Assembly (NCBI GenBank): GCA_965658355.1
Contig: CBFHRX010000023.1
Location: 1 to 30,629, forward strand
DNA from: UBA11891 sp965658355
Lineage (GTDB): Bacteria; Bacteroidota; Bacteroidia; Flavobacteriales; Flavobacteriaceae
Reading direction: 5' to 3'
DNA: 30,629 bases
Every line of letters begins with the position of its first letter. Position 1 is the first letter of the stretch. Below the pieces are notes generated by a model that made no database searches, had not been told where the DNA came from, and saw only the letters and a list, made by a program, of their open reading frames with translations. The position numbers and the translations under genes are program-made. Below are positions 1 to 6,515 of this stretch, in pieces.

Positions 1-12
1 TATTCTATACAC

Positions 13-43
13 AAAAAAAAACCCTGGTAGTGACTACCAGGGT
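13..43 (-). terminator. Intrinsic terminator reading leftward
   Basis: A perfect 10-bp stem, ACCCTGGTAG (21-30) with CTACCAGGGT (34-43), closes a 3-base loop. On the minus strand it is followed directly by a run of nine T (bases 21 to 13). This is the classic rho-independent form and works only for leftward transcription, because the plus-strand side (AACG) has no T-run. No recognisable minus-strand gene lies between it and the rightward ORF at 263. It therefore ends either a small RNA or an attenuated leader for a gene left of the window. Confidence 0.8.
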
Positions 44-87
44 AACGAATAACCATAAACCAATTCTCATTAAAAGAATTAATTAAT

Positions 88-95
88 CAAAGATA
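88..95 (-). promoter_or_regulatory. Candidate -7 box for a short leftward transcript
   Basis: The minus strand reads TATCTTTG, a full match to the Bacteroidota -7 consensus TAnnTTTG. A transcript starting about 4 bases further would be roughly 70 nt long and end at the terminator at 13-43. No TTG -33 element is visible at the usual spacing, so the call is weak by itself; the terminator downstream is what makes it worth noting. Confidence 0.3.
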
Positions 96-195
96 AAAAA
101 AATATGACACAGTGTACATTTTTTAAGTGACTTTTTCTACAAATCATATTTAATATGTCATTGCTTGATTTATTAAATTCTTAAAAAACGTACAG

Positions 196-224
196 TTATT
201 AACAAAAATTTTTACTTATTAACA
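196..224 (+). repeat. Direct repeat TTATTAACA x2, 20-bp period
   Basis: The 9-mer TTATTAACA occurs at 196-204 and again at 216-224, exactly 20 bases apart, which puts both copies on nearly the same face of the helix. The second copy ends 38 bases before the ATG of the AraC-like ORF at 263. AraC-family proteins commonly bind direct repeats spaced by about two helical turns, so an operator role is a reasonable inference. AT-rich sequence can give such repeats by chance. Confidence 0.4.
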
Positions 225-262
225 TTCCACTGCATGCGTACCAGAACAGTGTAATTTTAAGT

Positions 263-469
263 ATGTCTTTAAAGGTTAAACAAATAAACCCTGTAATCAG
301 AGGAAAGTTATCTTATTTTAAGTCTCTAGCCGCTCAGAAAACTTTTAAATCTTCTGATACACTCAAAAAAGCAGCTCTTCTCTCAGGGTTTAGATCTTAT
401 CACGATTTAAGTAAAACAATCCGTACTCATTTCGATTTGAGTGTAGAAGACTTTATACGTGGATTGTAA
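263..469 (+). CDS. Half-size AraC-like helix-turn-helix protein
   Basis: This 68-residue protein has a stretch (about residues 30-67, from SSDTLKKAALLSGF through DLSVEDFIRGL) that follows the pattern of the second HTH of AraC-family DNA-binding domains: 'IAxxxGFxSxxxLxxxFxxxxGxSPxxYR'. The first HTH and any ligand-binding domain are absent, and the frame closes at 200-202 with no other start, so this is not a mis-called start. It may be a small dedicated regulator or a remnant. A TTG-initiated acyltransferase follows after 15 bases, so the two are probably co-transcribed. A -7-like TAATTTTA (252-259) lies 3 bases before the ATG. The HTH assignment comes from pattern reading only. Confidence 0.65.
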   Translation: MSLKVKQINPVIRGKLSYFKSLAAQKTFKSSDTLKKAALLSGFRSYHDLSKTIRTHFDLSVEDFIRGL

Positions 470-484
470 AATCAATAGCCGAAG

Positions 485-1027
485 TTGATATCAAAATACA
501 TTTTCAGTAAGCTCCTTGGATGGAACATACAAGGAAACTTTCCTCAGCAAAGCCGTATGTTAATCGTGGTGGGGCCTCATACCCATTGGATGGATTTTAT
601 CATTTCCGTATTGGCTCGAAATTTTCTGGGAGAGCCCATCCATTTTTTAGGGAAAAAGGAATTGTTTAATCCACTAACCAACAAATTATTTAGACGCTTG
701 GGGGGAATGCCAGTAGACAGATCTAAAAACAACAATACCGTTTCGCAGGCAGTTGCTTATTTTAAAGAGGAAAAAATCTTTCGTTTGGCCATTGCTCCAG
801 AAGGCACTCGAAAAAGAGTCACAGCGCTAAAAACAGGGTTTTATCATATTGCGACAAAAGCGAAGGTCCCTATTTTTCCAGTTGTTTTTGATTTCAAAAA
901 CAAGAACATGATTTTTAAGGCCCTTTTTTATCCCACGGGGGATCAAGAAGCGGATATGGATACCATTGCCTCTATCTATGATGGAGTAGAGGGGAAAATC
1001 CCGAAGAATTCCTTTTACAAAAGCTAA
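485..1027 (+). CDS. PlsC-type 1-acyl-glycerol-phosphate acyltransferase family protein
   Basis: The 180-residue protein carries the acyltransferase blocks of the PlsC/LPLAT superfamily: block I H-x4-D (H32 to D37 in PHTHWMDF), a GGMPVDR block II (73-79) and block III PEGTR (105-109). These enzymes transfer an acyl chain from acyl-CoA or acyl-ACP to a glycerolipid or similar alcohol at the inner face of the inner membrane. It is shorter than the typical PlsC and has no clear N-terminal membrane helix, like the compact LPLAT paralogues of Bacteroidota, so the exact acceptor is unknown. The start is TTG: a stop at 476-478 leaves no ATG upstream, and the first in-frame ATG (codon 25) would cut into the fold. 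Probably co-transcribed with the HTH protein before it. Confidence 0.85.
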   Translation: MISKYIFSKLLGWNIQGNFPQQSRMLIVVGPHTHWMDFIISVLARNFLGEPIHFLGKKELFNPLTNKLFRRLGGMPVDRSKNNNTVSQAVAYFKEEKIFRLAIAPEGTRKRVTALKTGFYHIATKAKVPIFPVVFDFKNKNMIFKALFYPTGDQEADMDTIASIYDGVEGKIPKNSFYKS

Positions 1028-1078
1028 ATCATCTTCCTTTTATTTTTTGTAATTTTAGAGTAACAATGAGGATGATTT

Positions 1079-1357
1079 ATGCTGGGGCTACACGATGTAC
1101 AGTATTTGTACGAATTTTTATTTTGGTTACTTACGTTTTTAATACTTAAGAAGGTTTGGCACAAACCGCTTGTCAGAACCGTCTATGGCTATAGTGTGTC
1201 GGCTTTTAATGTAGTGGCTGTTTTCTTTTTTACGATGATGTCGATCACCGGAAATATGCCTTCCCTCGATGCTTTTTCTTTTGGTTTTCTCCACGCTATG
1301 GTAGCAGTGGTGATGCTAAGCCTTGTTCGCTTAAGTAAGAAATTAGAGGAGGATTGA
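1079..1357 (+). CDS. Small membrane protein, unknown function
   Basis: I do not recognise the family. The 92-residue product has three hydrophobic stretches (about residues 8-24, 38-56 and 65-84), a basic link KKVWHKPLVR after the first, and a charged C-terminus (RLSKKLEED). This fits a three-helix inner-membrane protein. It starts with ATG 51 bases after the acyltransferase gene on the same strand, so it may be in the same operon; a -7-like TAATTTTA at 1050-1057 could also give it its own promoter. Coding character is supported by normal codon use and length, not by homology I can name. Confidence 0.6.
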   Translation: MLGLHDVQYLYEFLFWLLTFLILKKVWHKPLVRTVYGYSVSAFNVVAVFFFTMMSITGNMPSLDAFSFGFLHAMVAVVMLSLVRLSKKLEED

Positions 1358-1498
1358 ATATTTGACGACTGCTTGTAAAAAGGAAGTCCAATACGTTTAT
1401 AGAACTAAAAAGGGGATGTCAACAATGCATTACGCAATTGTTATGTATTTGAAGTTTACTGAAGCGCTCCTACCTGATGGAATAGGCTTGTAATTTCT

Positions 1499-1936
1499 TT
1501 ATTTAGACGTCTTTTTAGATTTCTTTTTTCGTTTTTTCTTTTTCCGTTTCCGGCTGTTTTTTTTCTTTTTATAAGCCGCTTCTTTGGTCCGCACAAGAAT
1601 AACTCCATTAGAGCCACGGGCACCATACACGGCTGCGCTTGCGTCCTTTAGTACAGTTACAGACTGAATGTCATAGGGATTGAGGTTATTGAACAAAGTA
1701 GCGTCATTGGTTTGCATACCGTCTATGACATAAAGTGGTTGGTTGTTATTCCAGGTATTGTACCCTCTTATGATAACTTTGGGAGCGGCATCAATTTCGC
1801 TTCTGTCAGGGGTAATTTGGACCCCAGCTAATTGTCCCTGCACCTGTTCCAGTGAATTTACATAAGGGGGATTTTGAGCTTGGCTTACACTTCCAAGCAG
1901 TAATAAACCAATAAGCAGCTGCATTTTCCTAAACAT
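1499..1936 (-). CDS. Stand-alone TonB-receptor plug domain with polybasic tail
   Basis: The 145-residue protein starts with a signal peptide (about 1-20, ending SVSQA-Q). It then has a SusC/RagA-type plug segment: LAGVQI (37-41 region), VIIRGYN (54-60), PLYVIDGM (67-74) and the hallmark NPYDIQSVTVLKDASAAVYG (86-105) followed by GARGSNGVILVRTK. A normal SusC protein continues into a beta-barrel of over 700 residues; here the protein ends in a 23-residue tail (123-145) in which 18 residues are Lys or Arg. So it is a secreted, probably periplasmic or outer-membrane-associated plug without a barrel. It has no SusD partner next to it. The tail is encoded by homopolymer-rich DNA (eight T in a row near 1556-1563), so a frameshift origin should be considered, but the frame closes naturally with TAA. 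Confidence 0.8.
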   Translation of the reverse strand: MFRKMQLLIGLLLLGSVSQAQNPPYVNSLEQVQGQLAGVQITPDRSEIDAAPKVIIRGYNTWNNNQPLYVIDGMQTNDATLFNNLNPYDIQSVTVLKDASAAVYGARGSNGVILVRTKEAAYKKKKNSRKRKKKKRKKKSKKTSK

Positions 1937-2007
1937 AATTGTAGCATTATTTCTGAATCAAGGTATTGAAAAATATCCTAATTTAGAGAAAGCCATATCT
2001 ATTTAAA

Positions 2008-2178
2008 ATGAATAACAATACCGTTAGTTTCCAAAAGAAATGGATAGACAGAGCCATACCCTTGCGCTTTGCTCTCAATAATTGGCTCCTCCAAAAGCTA
2101 GGGCTTTTTGGTTTTGGTTTTGTCGCCTTTGCTTGGGGCGTAGTGGTCACTATCCTTGTGTATGAATTCGTATTCTAG
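2008..2178 (+). CDS. 56-residue membrane protein, unknown
   Basis: A short ATG-TAG frame encodes a basic N-terminus (QKKWIDRAIPLR), then one long hydrophobic helix (about residues 31-56) rich in Phe, Gly and Val, ending EFVF. This pattern fits a single-pass small inner-membrane protein with the N-terminus inside. It lies divergent to the plug-domain gene and ends 87 bases before the convergent mnmE. No family recognised. The clean amphipathic-then-hydrophobic layout argues for a real gene, but its small size keeps confidence moderate. Confidence 0.5.
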   Translation: MNNNTVSFQKKWIDRAIPLRFALNNWLLQKLGLFGFGFVAFAWGVVVTILVYEFVF

Positions 2179-2234
2179 CTTTGGGCTAGGAGAGATCTAC
2201 GCATCCTTTTTTAAATCGATTATGAACACGTTTC

Positions 2235-2258
2235 CTTTAGTTCTTCGTAGTACTAAAG
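2235..2258. terminator. Possible bidirectional hairpin between convergent genes
   Basis: CTTTAGT (2235-2241) and ACTAAAG (2252-2258) form a perfect 7-bp stem with a 10-base loop. It sits in the gap between the rightward 56-residue ORF and the leftward mnmE. There is no clear T-run on either side, so it is at best a weak terminator. Confidence 0.3.
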
Positions 2259-2265
2259 TGGTGCA

Positions 2266-3630
2266 TTACTTCCCAATACAAAACTTAGAAAAGATATTCC
2301 CCAGCAGGTCTTCGGTATCTACTTCCCCTGTTATGACACCTAGAGCATCCAAGGCCATGTTAAGATCGATACTCAATAGATCTGAAGGGATCTCGTCCTG
2401 CATTCCTTGTTTGATAGCACCTAATGCTTCTAGGGTATTCTGAATGGCCGTATAATGCCGCATATTACTAACAATAACAGCCGAAGAATTGGGATTGAGT
2501 TGAAACATATCAACCAACTGTGATTTTAAGATTTCAATGGAATTTGAATCGGTGGTCGCAATGCCTAGGTGGGGGTTGCCATTGAACAGAGACTCTATTT
2601 TTGGATCGGGCAAGAGATCTATCTTATTGCGGAGAATGATTAGTGGGGTGTCAGCAGGGAGGGTTTCAAGTTCTTTTTCCAGCGCTAGATCCGGATCGGT
2701 GGCGTCGTACACATACAAGATCAACTGGGCCTGTCTCATTTTTTCTTTGGCTCTTTCGACTCCGATGGCCTCAATGGTATCTGAGGTGTTTCTGAGACCG
2801 GCAGTGTCGATAAAGCGAAAGCTGATGCCTTCAATATTCAGGGTATCTTCTATACTGTCTCGTGTGGTACCTGCGATATCGGATACGATGGCGCGTTCTT
2901 CGTTTAACAAGGCATTCAGCAAAGACGATTTCCCCGCATTGGGCTTGCCTACTATAGCCACAGGGACCCCTTTTTTAAGGACACTGCCTTGGGTAAAGGA
3001 ATCCGCCAAGGTTTTGAGTTTGGTCTGCAGCTCAACCAATAATTTCGATAGCTGACTTCGATCCGCAAAGGCAACATCTTCTTCCGAAAAGTCCAATTCC
3101 AAAGCAATTAAGGAAGCAAAATCCAATAATTGCTGGCGCAAGGCTTTGATCTCATCTGAATAGCCGCCCCGCATTTGTTGCAAGGCCAATCGATGCGCTC
3201 CTTCTGATTCGGCGGCGATTAAATCGGAAACGGCTTCCGCTTGACTCAAATCCATTTTCTGATTGAGGTAAGCTCTTAGCGTGAACTCGCCCGCTTCTGC
3301 GGCTTTTGCCCCTTTGTCAATACACAATTGAAAGATACGCTGTAAAATAAAAGAAGAGCCGTGGCAGGATATTTCCACAACCGTTTCGCCCGTGTAGGAG
3401 CGAGGTGCCAAAAAGGGGGTTACCAAAACTTCGTCTATAGGCTGGCCCTTGTCTTCAATAACCCCAAGAGTTGTTTGATGCGACTTGATGTTGCTGAGTG
3501 ACCTGCCATTTTTTGCTTTAAAAATGGGGGCTACTATGGTAACAGCCTCTTTTCCGGAGAGTCGTAAAACGCCTATGGCACCGGCACCTTGAGGAGTGGA
3601 TAAAGCAATGATGGTTCCCTGATTGTACAT
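2266..3630 (-). CDS. mnmE: tRNA modification GTPase MnmE (TrmE)
   Basis: MnmE works with MnmG to add the carboxymethylaminomethyl group to U34 of certain tRNAs, using a folate-derived one-carbon unit. The 454-residue protein has the full set: an N-terminal folate-binding domain (1-118, starting TIIALSTPQGAGAIGVLRLSG), a helical domain, and an inserted Ras-like G domain with G1 GKPNAGKS (228-235), the GTT of G2 (254-256), DTAG of G3 (275-278) and NKID of G4 (335-338). It ends with the diagnostic C-I-G-K, with C451. The start fits the family N-terminus. A TATTTTTG -7 box ends only four bases before the ATG, suggesting a leaderless or nearly leaderless mRNA. No MnmG gene is nearby. Confidence 0.97.
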   Translation of the reverse strand: MYNQGTIIALSTPQGAGAIGVLRLSGKEAVTIVAPIFKAKNGRSLSNIKSHQTTLGVIEDKGQPIDEVLVTPFLAPRSYTGETVVEISCHGSSFILQRIFQLCIDKGAKAAEAGEFTLRAYLNQKMDLSQAEAVSDLIAAESEGAHRLALQQMRGGYSDEIKALRQQLLDFASLIALELDFSEEDVAFADRSQLSKLLVELQTKLKTLADSFTQGSVLKKGVPVAIVGKPNAGKSSLLNALLNEERAIVSDIAGTTRDSIEDTLNIEGISFRFIDTAGLRNTSDTIEAIGVERAKEKMRQAQLILYVYDATDPDLALEKELETLPADTPLIILRNKIDLLPDPKIESLFNGNPHLGIATTDSNSIEILKSQLVDMFQLNPNSSAVIVSNMRHYTAIQNTLEALGAIKQGMQDEIPSDLLSIDLNMALDALGVITGEVDTEDLLGNIFSKFCIGK

Positions 3631-3634
3631 GCCA

Positions 3635-3642
3635 CAAAAATA
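3635..3642 (-). promoter_or_regulatory. -7 box TATTTTTG directly before mnmE
   Basis: The minus strand reads TATTTTTG, then TGGC, then the mnmE ATG at 3630. It is a full TAnnTTTG match, placed so that transcription would begin at or within a few bases of the start codon. No TTG is present at the -33 distance. Confidence 0.4.
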
Positions 3643-3688
3643 GAAGATTCCGAGAACTCATTTTCATAGGATTGTCTACTTTTATTTT

Positions 3689-4027
3689 ATGATTGAAAAC
3701 AGACAACTCATTGTACTACTCCATTTGTGTCAGCTACTGGATTTGCTGACAGGGATTGGAGGTCTAATCGTCCCCTTGATTATTTGGGCTACTAAGAAAG
3801 ACCAGGTGTATGGAATGGATTTCCATGGAAAGCAAGTCCTAAATTTCCAATTGTCGATGGTGCTGTACACCCTTATTGCCTTTCCTTTACTGCTGCTCTT
3901 CGGTTTGGGAATACTTATTTGGATAGCAGTCGGGATACTTTGTTTCATCTTCCCGGTGATCAATGCCATCAAAGCTTCTTCTGGAGAAGCTCCCTATTAC
4001 CCCTTAAGCATTCGCTTTATCAAATAG
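3689..4027 (+). CDS. DUF4870 domain membrane protein
   Basis: The 112-residue protein matches the DUF4870 (Tic20-like fold) pattern: an N-terminal hydrophobic helix with GGLIVPLIIW (about 24-33), a polar link K-K-D-x6-D-F-H-G-K-Q-x-L-N-F (36-53), then two strongly hydrophobic helices (55-75 and 75-95) and a short tail with the typical 'AIKASSGE' motif. Function of the family is unknown; it is an inner-membrane protein. It is transcribed divergently from mnmE (58-base gap) and has a -7-like TACTTTTA (3677-3684) four bases before the ATG. Its last eight bases overlap the end of the convergent GNAT-like gene. Confidence 0.85.
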   Translation: MIENRQLIVLLHLCQLLDLLTGIGGLIVPLIIWATKKDQVYGMDFHGKQVLNFQLSMVLYTLIAFPLLLLFGLGILIWIAVGILCFIFPVINAIKASSGEAPYYPLSIRFIK

Positions 4028-5144
4028 ATTTGGTAAAAGTAGCTCTCCTTTTGTGTTGCCGGTGTTCGTAGTTGCGCCATAGCTTTTGGATAGCACTATT
4101 TTCAACAAGTTCAGGATTGGTTTCTACGATAGTGACACCATGCTTGTTAAAGGTTTTTTGCATCTCATTAAAAATAATAGCCGTAATCCCCTTGTTTTGA
4201 TAATCCGGCCGTACCCCTATTAAATAGAAAGAAGCTCTATTGTTAAAATACCGTGCTCTTAGAATATGGAAAAAGCCGAAGGGGAATAGTTTTCCATTGA
4301 TTTTTTTCAAGGCTTTTGAAAAAGAAGGCATGGTGATGGCAAATGAAATTAAATCCCCATTTGCATCCACAATACATTTTATATAATCGGGGTGTATAAA
4401 AGGAAGATAGCGCTCTTTGTAGTGCTGAATTTGATAGTCTTGAATCGGCACATAGGTCTGGAGCTTGTCATAGGTTTTGCCTAATAAATCAAACATTTGA
4501 TCTACATAGGGGAGTATCTCCTTGTGGGATCGGAATTCTAATATTTTGAGTTGATAGCGCTCGACTATCAATTGAGAAAACCTTTTGACCTTCTCGGGAG
4601 AATCTTGAAAAGCGCTAATTTTAATTTCATATTCGACCCATTCTGCCTGGATTTTGTACTGGAGTTTTTCCAAATGCTCAGCATAATAGGGAGCATTGTA
4701 CCAGGTTATCATGGTGTTTAATTCCTCAAAACCTTTAATAAGCATGCCCGCTTTATCCATATTTGAAAACCCCATCGGGCCCTCGATGGCTTTCATTTGG
4801 TGCTCTTTTCCAACGGCAATGACCTTTTCCAATAACTTTTCGGTCACATTGAGATCATCGATAGCATCAAACCATCCAAAGCGAACCTTTTGCTTTTGAA
4901 GTTCTTGAACTTCTATCCAGTTGATAAAAGCGGCAATACGTCCAACTACTTTCCCCTCTTTATACGCTAGAAAATAATGCGCCAATGCATTGTTAAAGAC
5001 AGGATTTACATCTTTATCTAGCATTTCCAATTCTTCTTTGACAATGGGTGGAACCCAATAAGGGTTCATTTTGTAAAGTTCAAAGGGAAAGCGTACAAAG
5101 GTTTCTAAATCTTTTCGGGTAGAAATCTCTCGAATTTCAATCAT
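4020..5144 (-). CDS. GNAT-superfamily-like conserved protein
   Basis: The 374-residue protein resembles a conserved Bacteroidota family usually described as GNAT-like (YghO-type). Visible marks are an N-terminal half with FPFELYKMNPYWVPP (19-33), an acetyl-CoA-fold-like strand 'LAYKEGKVVGRIAAFIN', the block EGPMGFSNMDKAGML, and a C-terminal GNAT-style segment 'FYLIGVRPDYQNKGITAIIFNEM', where QNKGI stands in for the acetyl-CoA-binding Q/RxxGxG/A motif. No signal peptide; probably cytosolic. Substrate unknown. It starts 6 bases after the stop of the outer-membrane protein gene upstream on the same strand, so the two form an operon. TGA stop overlaps the DUF4870 gene by eight bases. Confidence 0.75.
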   Translation of the reverse strand: MIEIREISTRKDLETFVRFPFELYKMNPYWVPPIVKEELEMLDKDVNPVFNNALAHYFLAYKEGKVVGRIAAFINWIEVQELQKQKVRFGWFDAIDDLNVTEKLLEKVIAVGKEHQMKAIEGPMGFSNMDKAGMLIKGFEELNTMITWYNAPYYAEHLEKLQYKIQAEWVEYEIKISAFQDSPEKVKRFSQLIVERYQLKILEFRSHKEILPYVDQMFDLLGKTYDKLQTYVPIQDYQIQHYKERYLPFIHPDYIKCIVDANGDLISFAITMPSFSKALKKINGKLFPFGFFHILRARYFNNRASFYLIGVRPDYQNKGITAIIFNEMQKTFNKHGVTIVETNPELVENSAIQKLWRNYEHRQHKRRATFTKSI

Positions 5145-5150
5145 AGCTAC

Positions 5151-6197
5151 TTAGTTATTCCGCGCTCTGCGGTTTCTTTTTTTATCAAGTTTTCCTCGCT
5201 TTTTTGCCTCTTTATTCAGTTTGCGTTCTTCTTTTTTACGTGCTTTGGCTTCTCTTTCTTCCGCAGTAGTGAATTCTTTGTGAAAGTCCAATCGATAGGA
5301 AACTCCTGCATTGACAAAGAGTCTATTGGGTGTGTTCTTTGTATTGCTTCCAATAGTGGCTTCCAATTGCATAAAGTCAAACAATAAATAGGCGGCTCCC
5401 AGTCGAAAAACAGTATCTGTATAATAAGAACTATCTACCCCTTGATTTTCGATATATACGGACCACAGTGGGTGGAAAGTATGGGTGAGCGTTAGTATAT
5501 AGCTCATCTCAGGATACTCACTTAAGAGTCTTGAATAGGAGAAGTTTGTTACAAATACCCAACGTTCAAAAAAGTGAGATTGCGTTGCCAGAGTACCTCT
5601 AAGGGTTACCAAAGGCTCTTCTGGAGTGGGCTGAAAAATATTCTGATAGAAGATCGGTTGAAATAAGGTTCCAAATGTATTGCCATAGGGATAGGGGTTT
5701 AAGCTTGGGGGCAAAATATTGGCTCCGAATGTCACTGATATGGCGGGAAATAGATCCCGTATTCGGAATCTATTGTTGGCCTTATAGCTATATAAATTAG
5801 GTTCTTCTTCTACCTTAAAAGGGTCGTATAGCAAGTACTTAAGTCCAATAAAATTTTGCAAGAATCCTTTTCTTTCTAATTCGATGGGATCGCCTGCAAG
5901 TTTATTCTGAAGAACGTCCCATTGAAAAGCGCCCTCATACGTCAATTCTAATTGCTCCTTTAAGAACCCCCAACGCAGTGAAAGAAATGCAGCAGTTCCA
6001 GTTACACTGGACTGATTGTAACTGTCATGGACACTCGAGCGAAAGGCAGTACCTGCCTCCATTTGCACCACCCTTTTTCCCACGGCAAAAGCCCCTATAG
6101 ACATTCCGGGTCTGTTCGAATTTATCTGATCTGTGTACTGTGCAGATAGGGGAATCAAGATGAGGAGAAACAGTATAAAAAGCCACTGTTGCTTCAT
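5151..6197 (-). CDS. Outer-membrane MetA-pathway-type (transporter) protein with basic tail
   Basis: The longest frame opens at 6254, but the start chosen is the internal ATG at 6197, which gives a good signal peptide (1-19: MKQQ, hydrophobic core, LSA-Q). The 348-residue product then shows alternating beta-strand patterns typical of the 'phenol degradation MetA-like' outer-membrane family: INSNRPGMSIG, amphipathic strands with aromatic girdle residues, and a last strand VSYRLDFHKEF ending in Phe, which looks like the BAM recognition strand. Unusually, 39 residues (310-348) follow that strand, 18 of them Lys or Arg. What is carried, if anything, is unknown. The GNAT-like gene follows after 6 bases. 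Confidence 0.75.
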   Translation of the reverse strand: MKQQWLFILFLLILIPLSAQYTDQINSNRPGMSIGAFAVGKRVVQMEAGTAFRSSVHDSYNQSSVTGTAAFLSLRWGFLKEQLELTYEGAFQWDVLQNKLAGDPIELERKGFLQNFIGLKYLLYDPFKVEEEPNLYSYKANNRFRIRDLFPAISVTFGANILPPSLNPYPYGNTFGTLFQPIFYQNIFQPTPEEPLVTLRGTLATQSHFFERWVFVTNFSYSRLLSEYPEMSYILTLTHTFHPLWSVYIENQGVDSSYYTDTVFRLGAAYLLFDFMQLEATIGSNTKNTPNRLFVNAGVSYRLDFHKEFTTAEEREAKARKKEERKLNKEAKKRGKLDKKRNRRARNN

Positions 6198-6289
6198 GGG
6201 TTCTGAATTTAACGCAATATAGTTTGATTTTGTGAATTGAAATCTCTCAAACATTGGGAGACTCTCCTAATATTCTTAACAACTTTCCC

Positions 6290-6297
6290 TACATTTG
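6290..6297 (+). promoter_or_regulatory. -7 box TACATTTG before the DUF4834-yfhO operon
   Basis: TACATTTG matches TAnnTTTG in full. It lies inside the longest possible frame of the next gene (TTG at 6237), so the real start must be further on; the GTG at 6321, 23 bases after the box, fits. No TTG is seen at -33. Confidence 0.45.
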
Positions 6298-6320
6298 AAG
6301 TACTTATAAGACATTGGTTC

Positions 6321-6515
6321 GTGATTAAATTTTTTCTTTTCCTGCTCTTAGGGGTGTATATTATTCGCACGTTATTTACTGGACTTTTTCGGTATTTTAT
6401 ACGAAACCTGTCGCAACAGCAAAAGGCATCACCAATGCCTTCCGACGAAAATCCAAAAAAAGGGCCCGATTCGAAAAATGTAGGGGAGTACATAGAGTAT
6501 GAAGAAATTGATTGA
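6321..6515 (+). CDS. DUF4834 family small membrane protein
   Basis: With the GTG start at 6321 the product has 64 residues: one hydrophobic helix at the very N-terminus (about 2-23), a basic stop (FRYFIRN), then a polar linker and the family-typical end NVGEYIEYEEID. DUF4834 proteins are short, single-pass proteins of unknown function found in Bacteroidota. The longer frame begins with TTG at 6237, adds a non-conserved 28 residues and would start before the -7 box at 6290, so I prefer 6321. It overlaps the yfhO gene by 17 bases, suggesting translational coupling and a shared role at the membrane. Confidence 0.7.
   Translation: MIKFFLFLLLGVYIIRTLFTGLFRYFIRNLSQQQKASPMPSDENPKKGPDSKNVGEYIEYEEID

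Noticed and set aside
105..118. Short palindrome TGACACAGTGTACA before the AraC-like gene
   Set aside because: Arms are only four to five bases (ACAC/GTGT), too short to call an operator in AT-rich DNA without conservation data.
1416..1493. 25-codon ATG frame and an AACAATGC/GCAATTGTT imperfect stem between two convergent genes
   Set aside because: Too short and without a helix, signal or family pattern; the stem has a bulge and no T-run, so neither a gene nor a terminator can be supported.
2156..3055. Plus-strand ORFs opposite mnmE
   Set aside because: They are the shadow of the mnmE coding strand, with low-complexity Ser/Arg-rich products and no start context.
6237..6320. 28-residue upstream part of the DUF4834 frame
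   Set aside because: It starts with TTG before the -7 box at 6290 and does not look like the family, so the GTG at 6321 was chosen.
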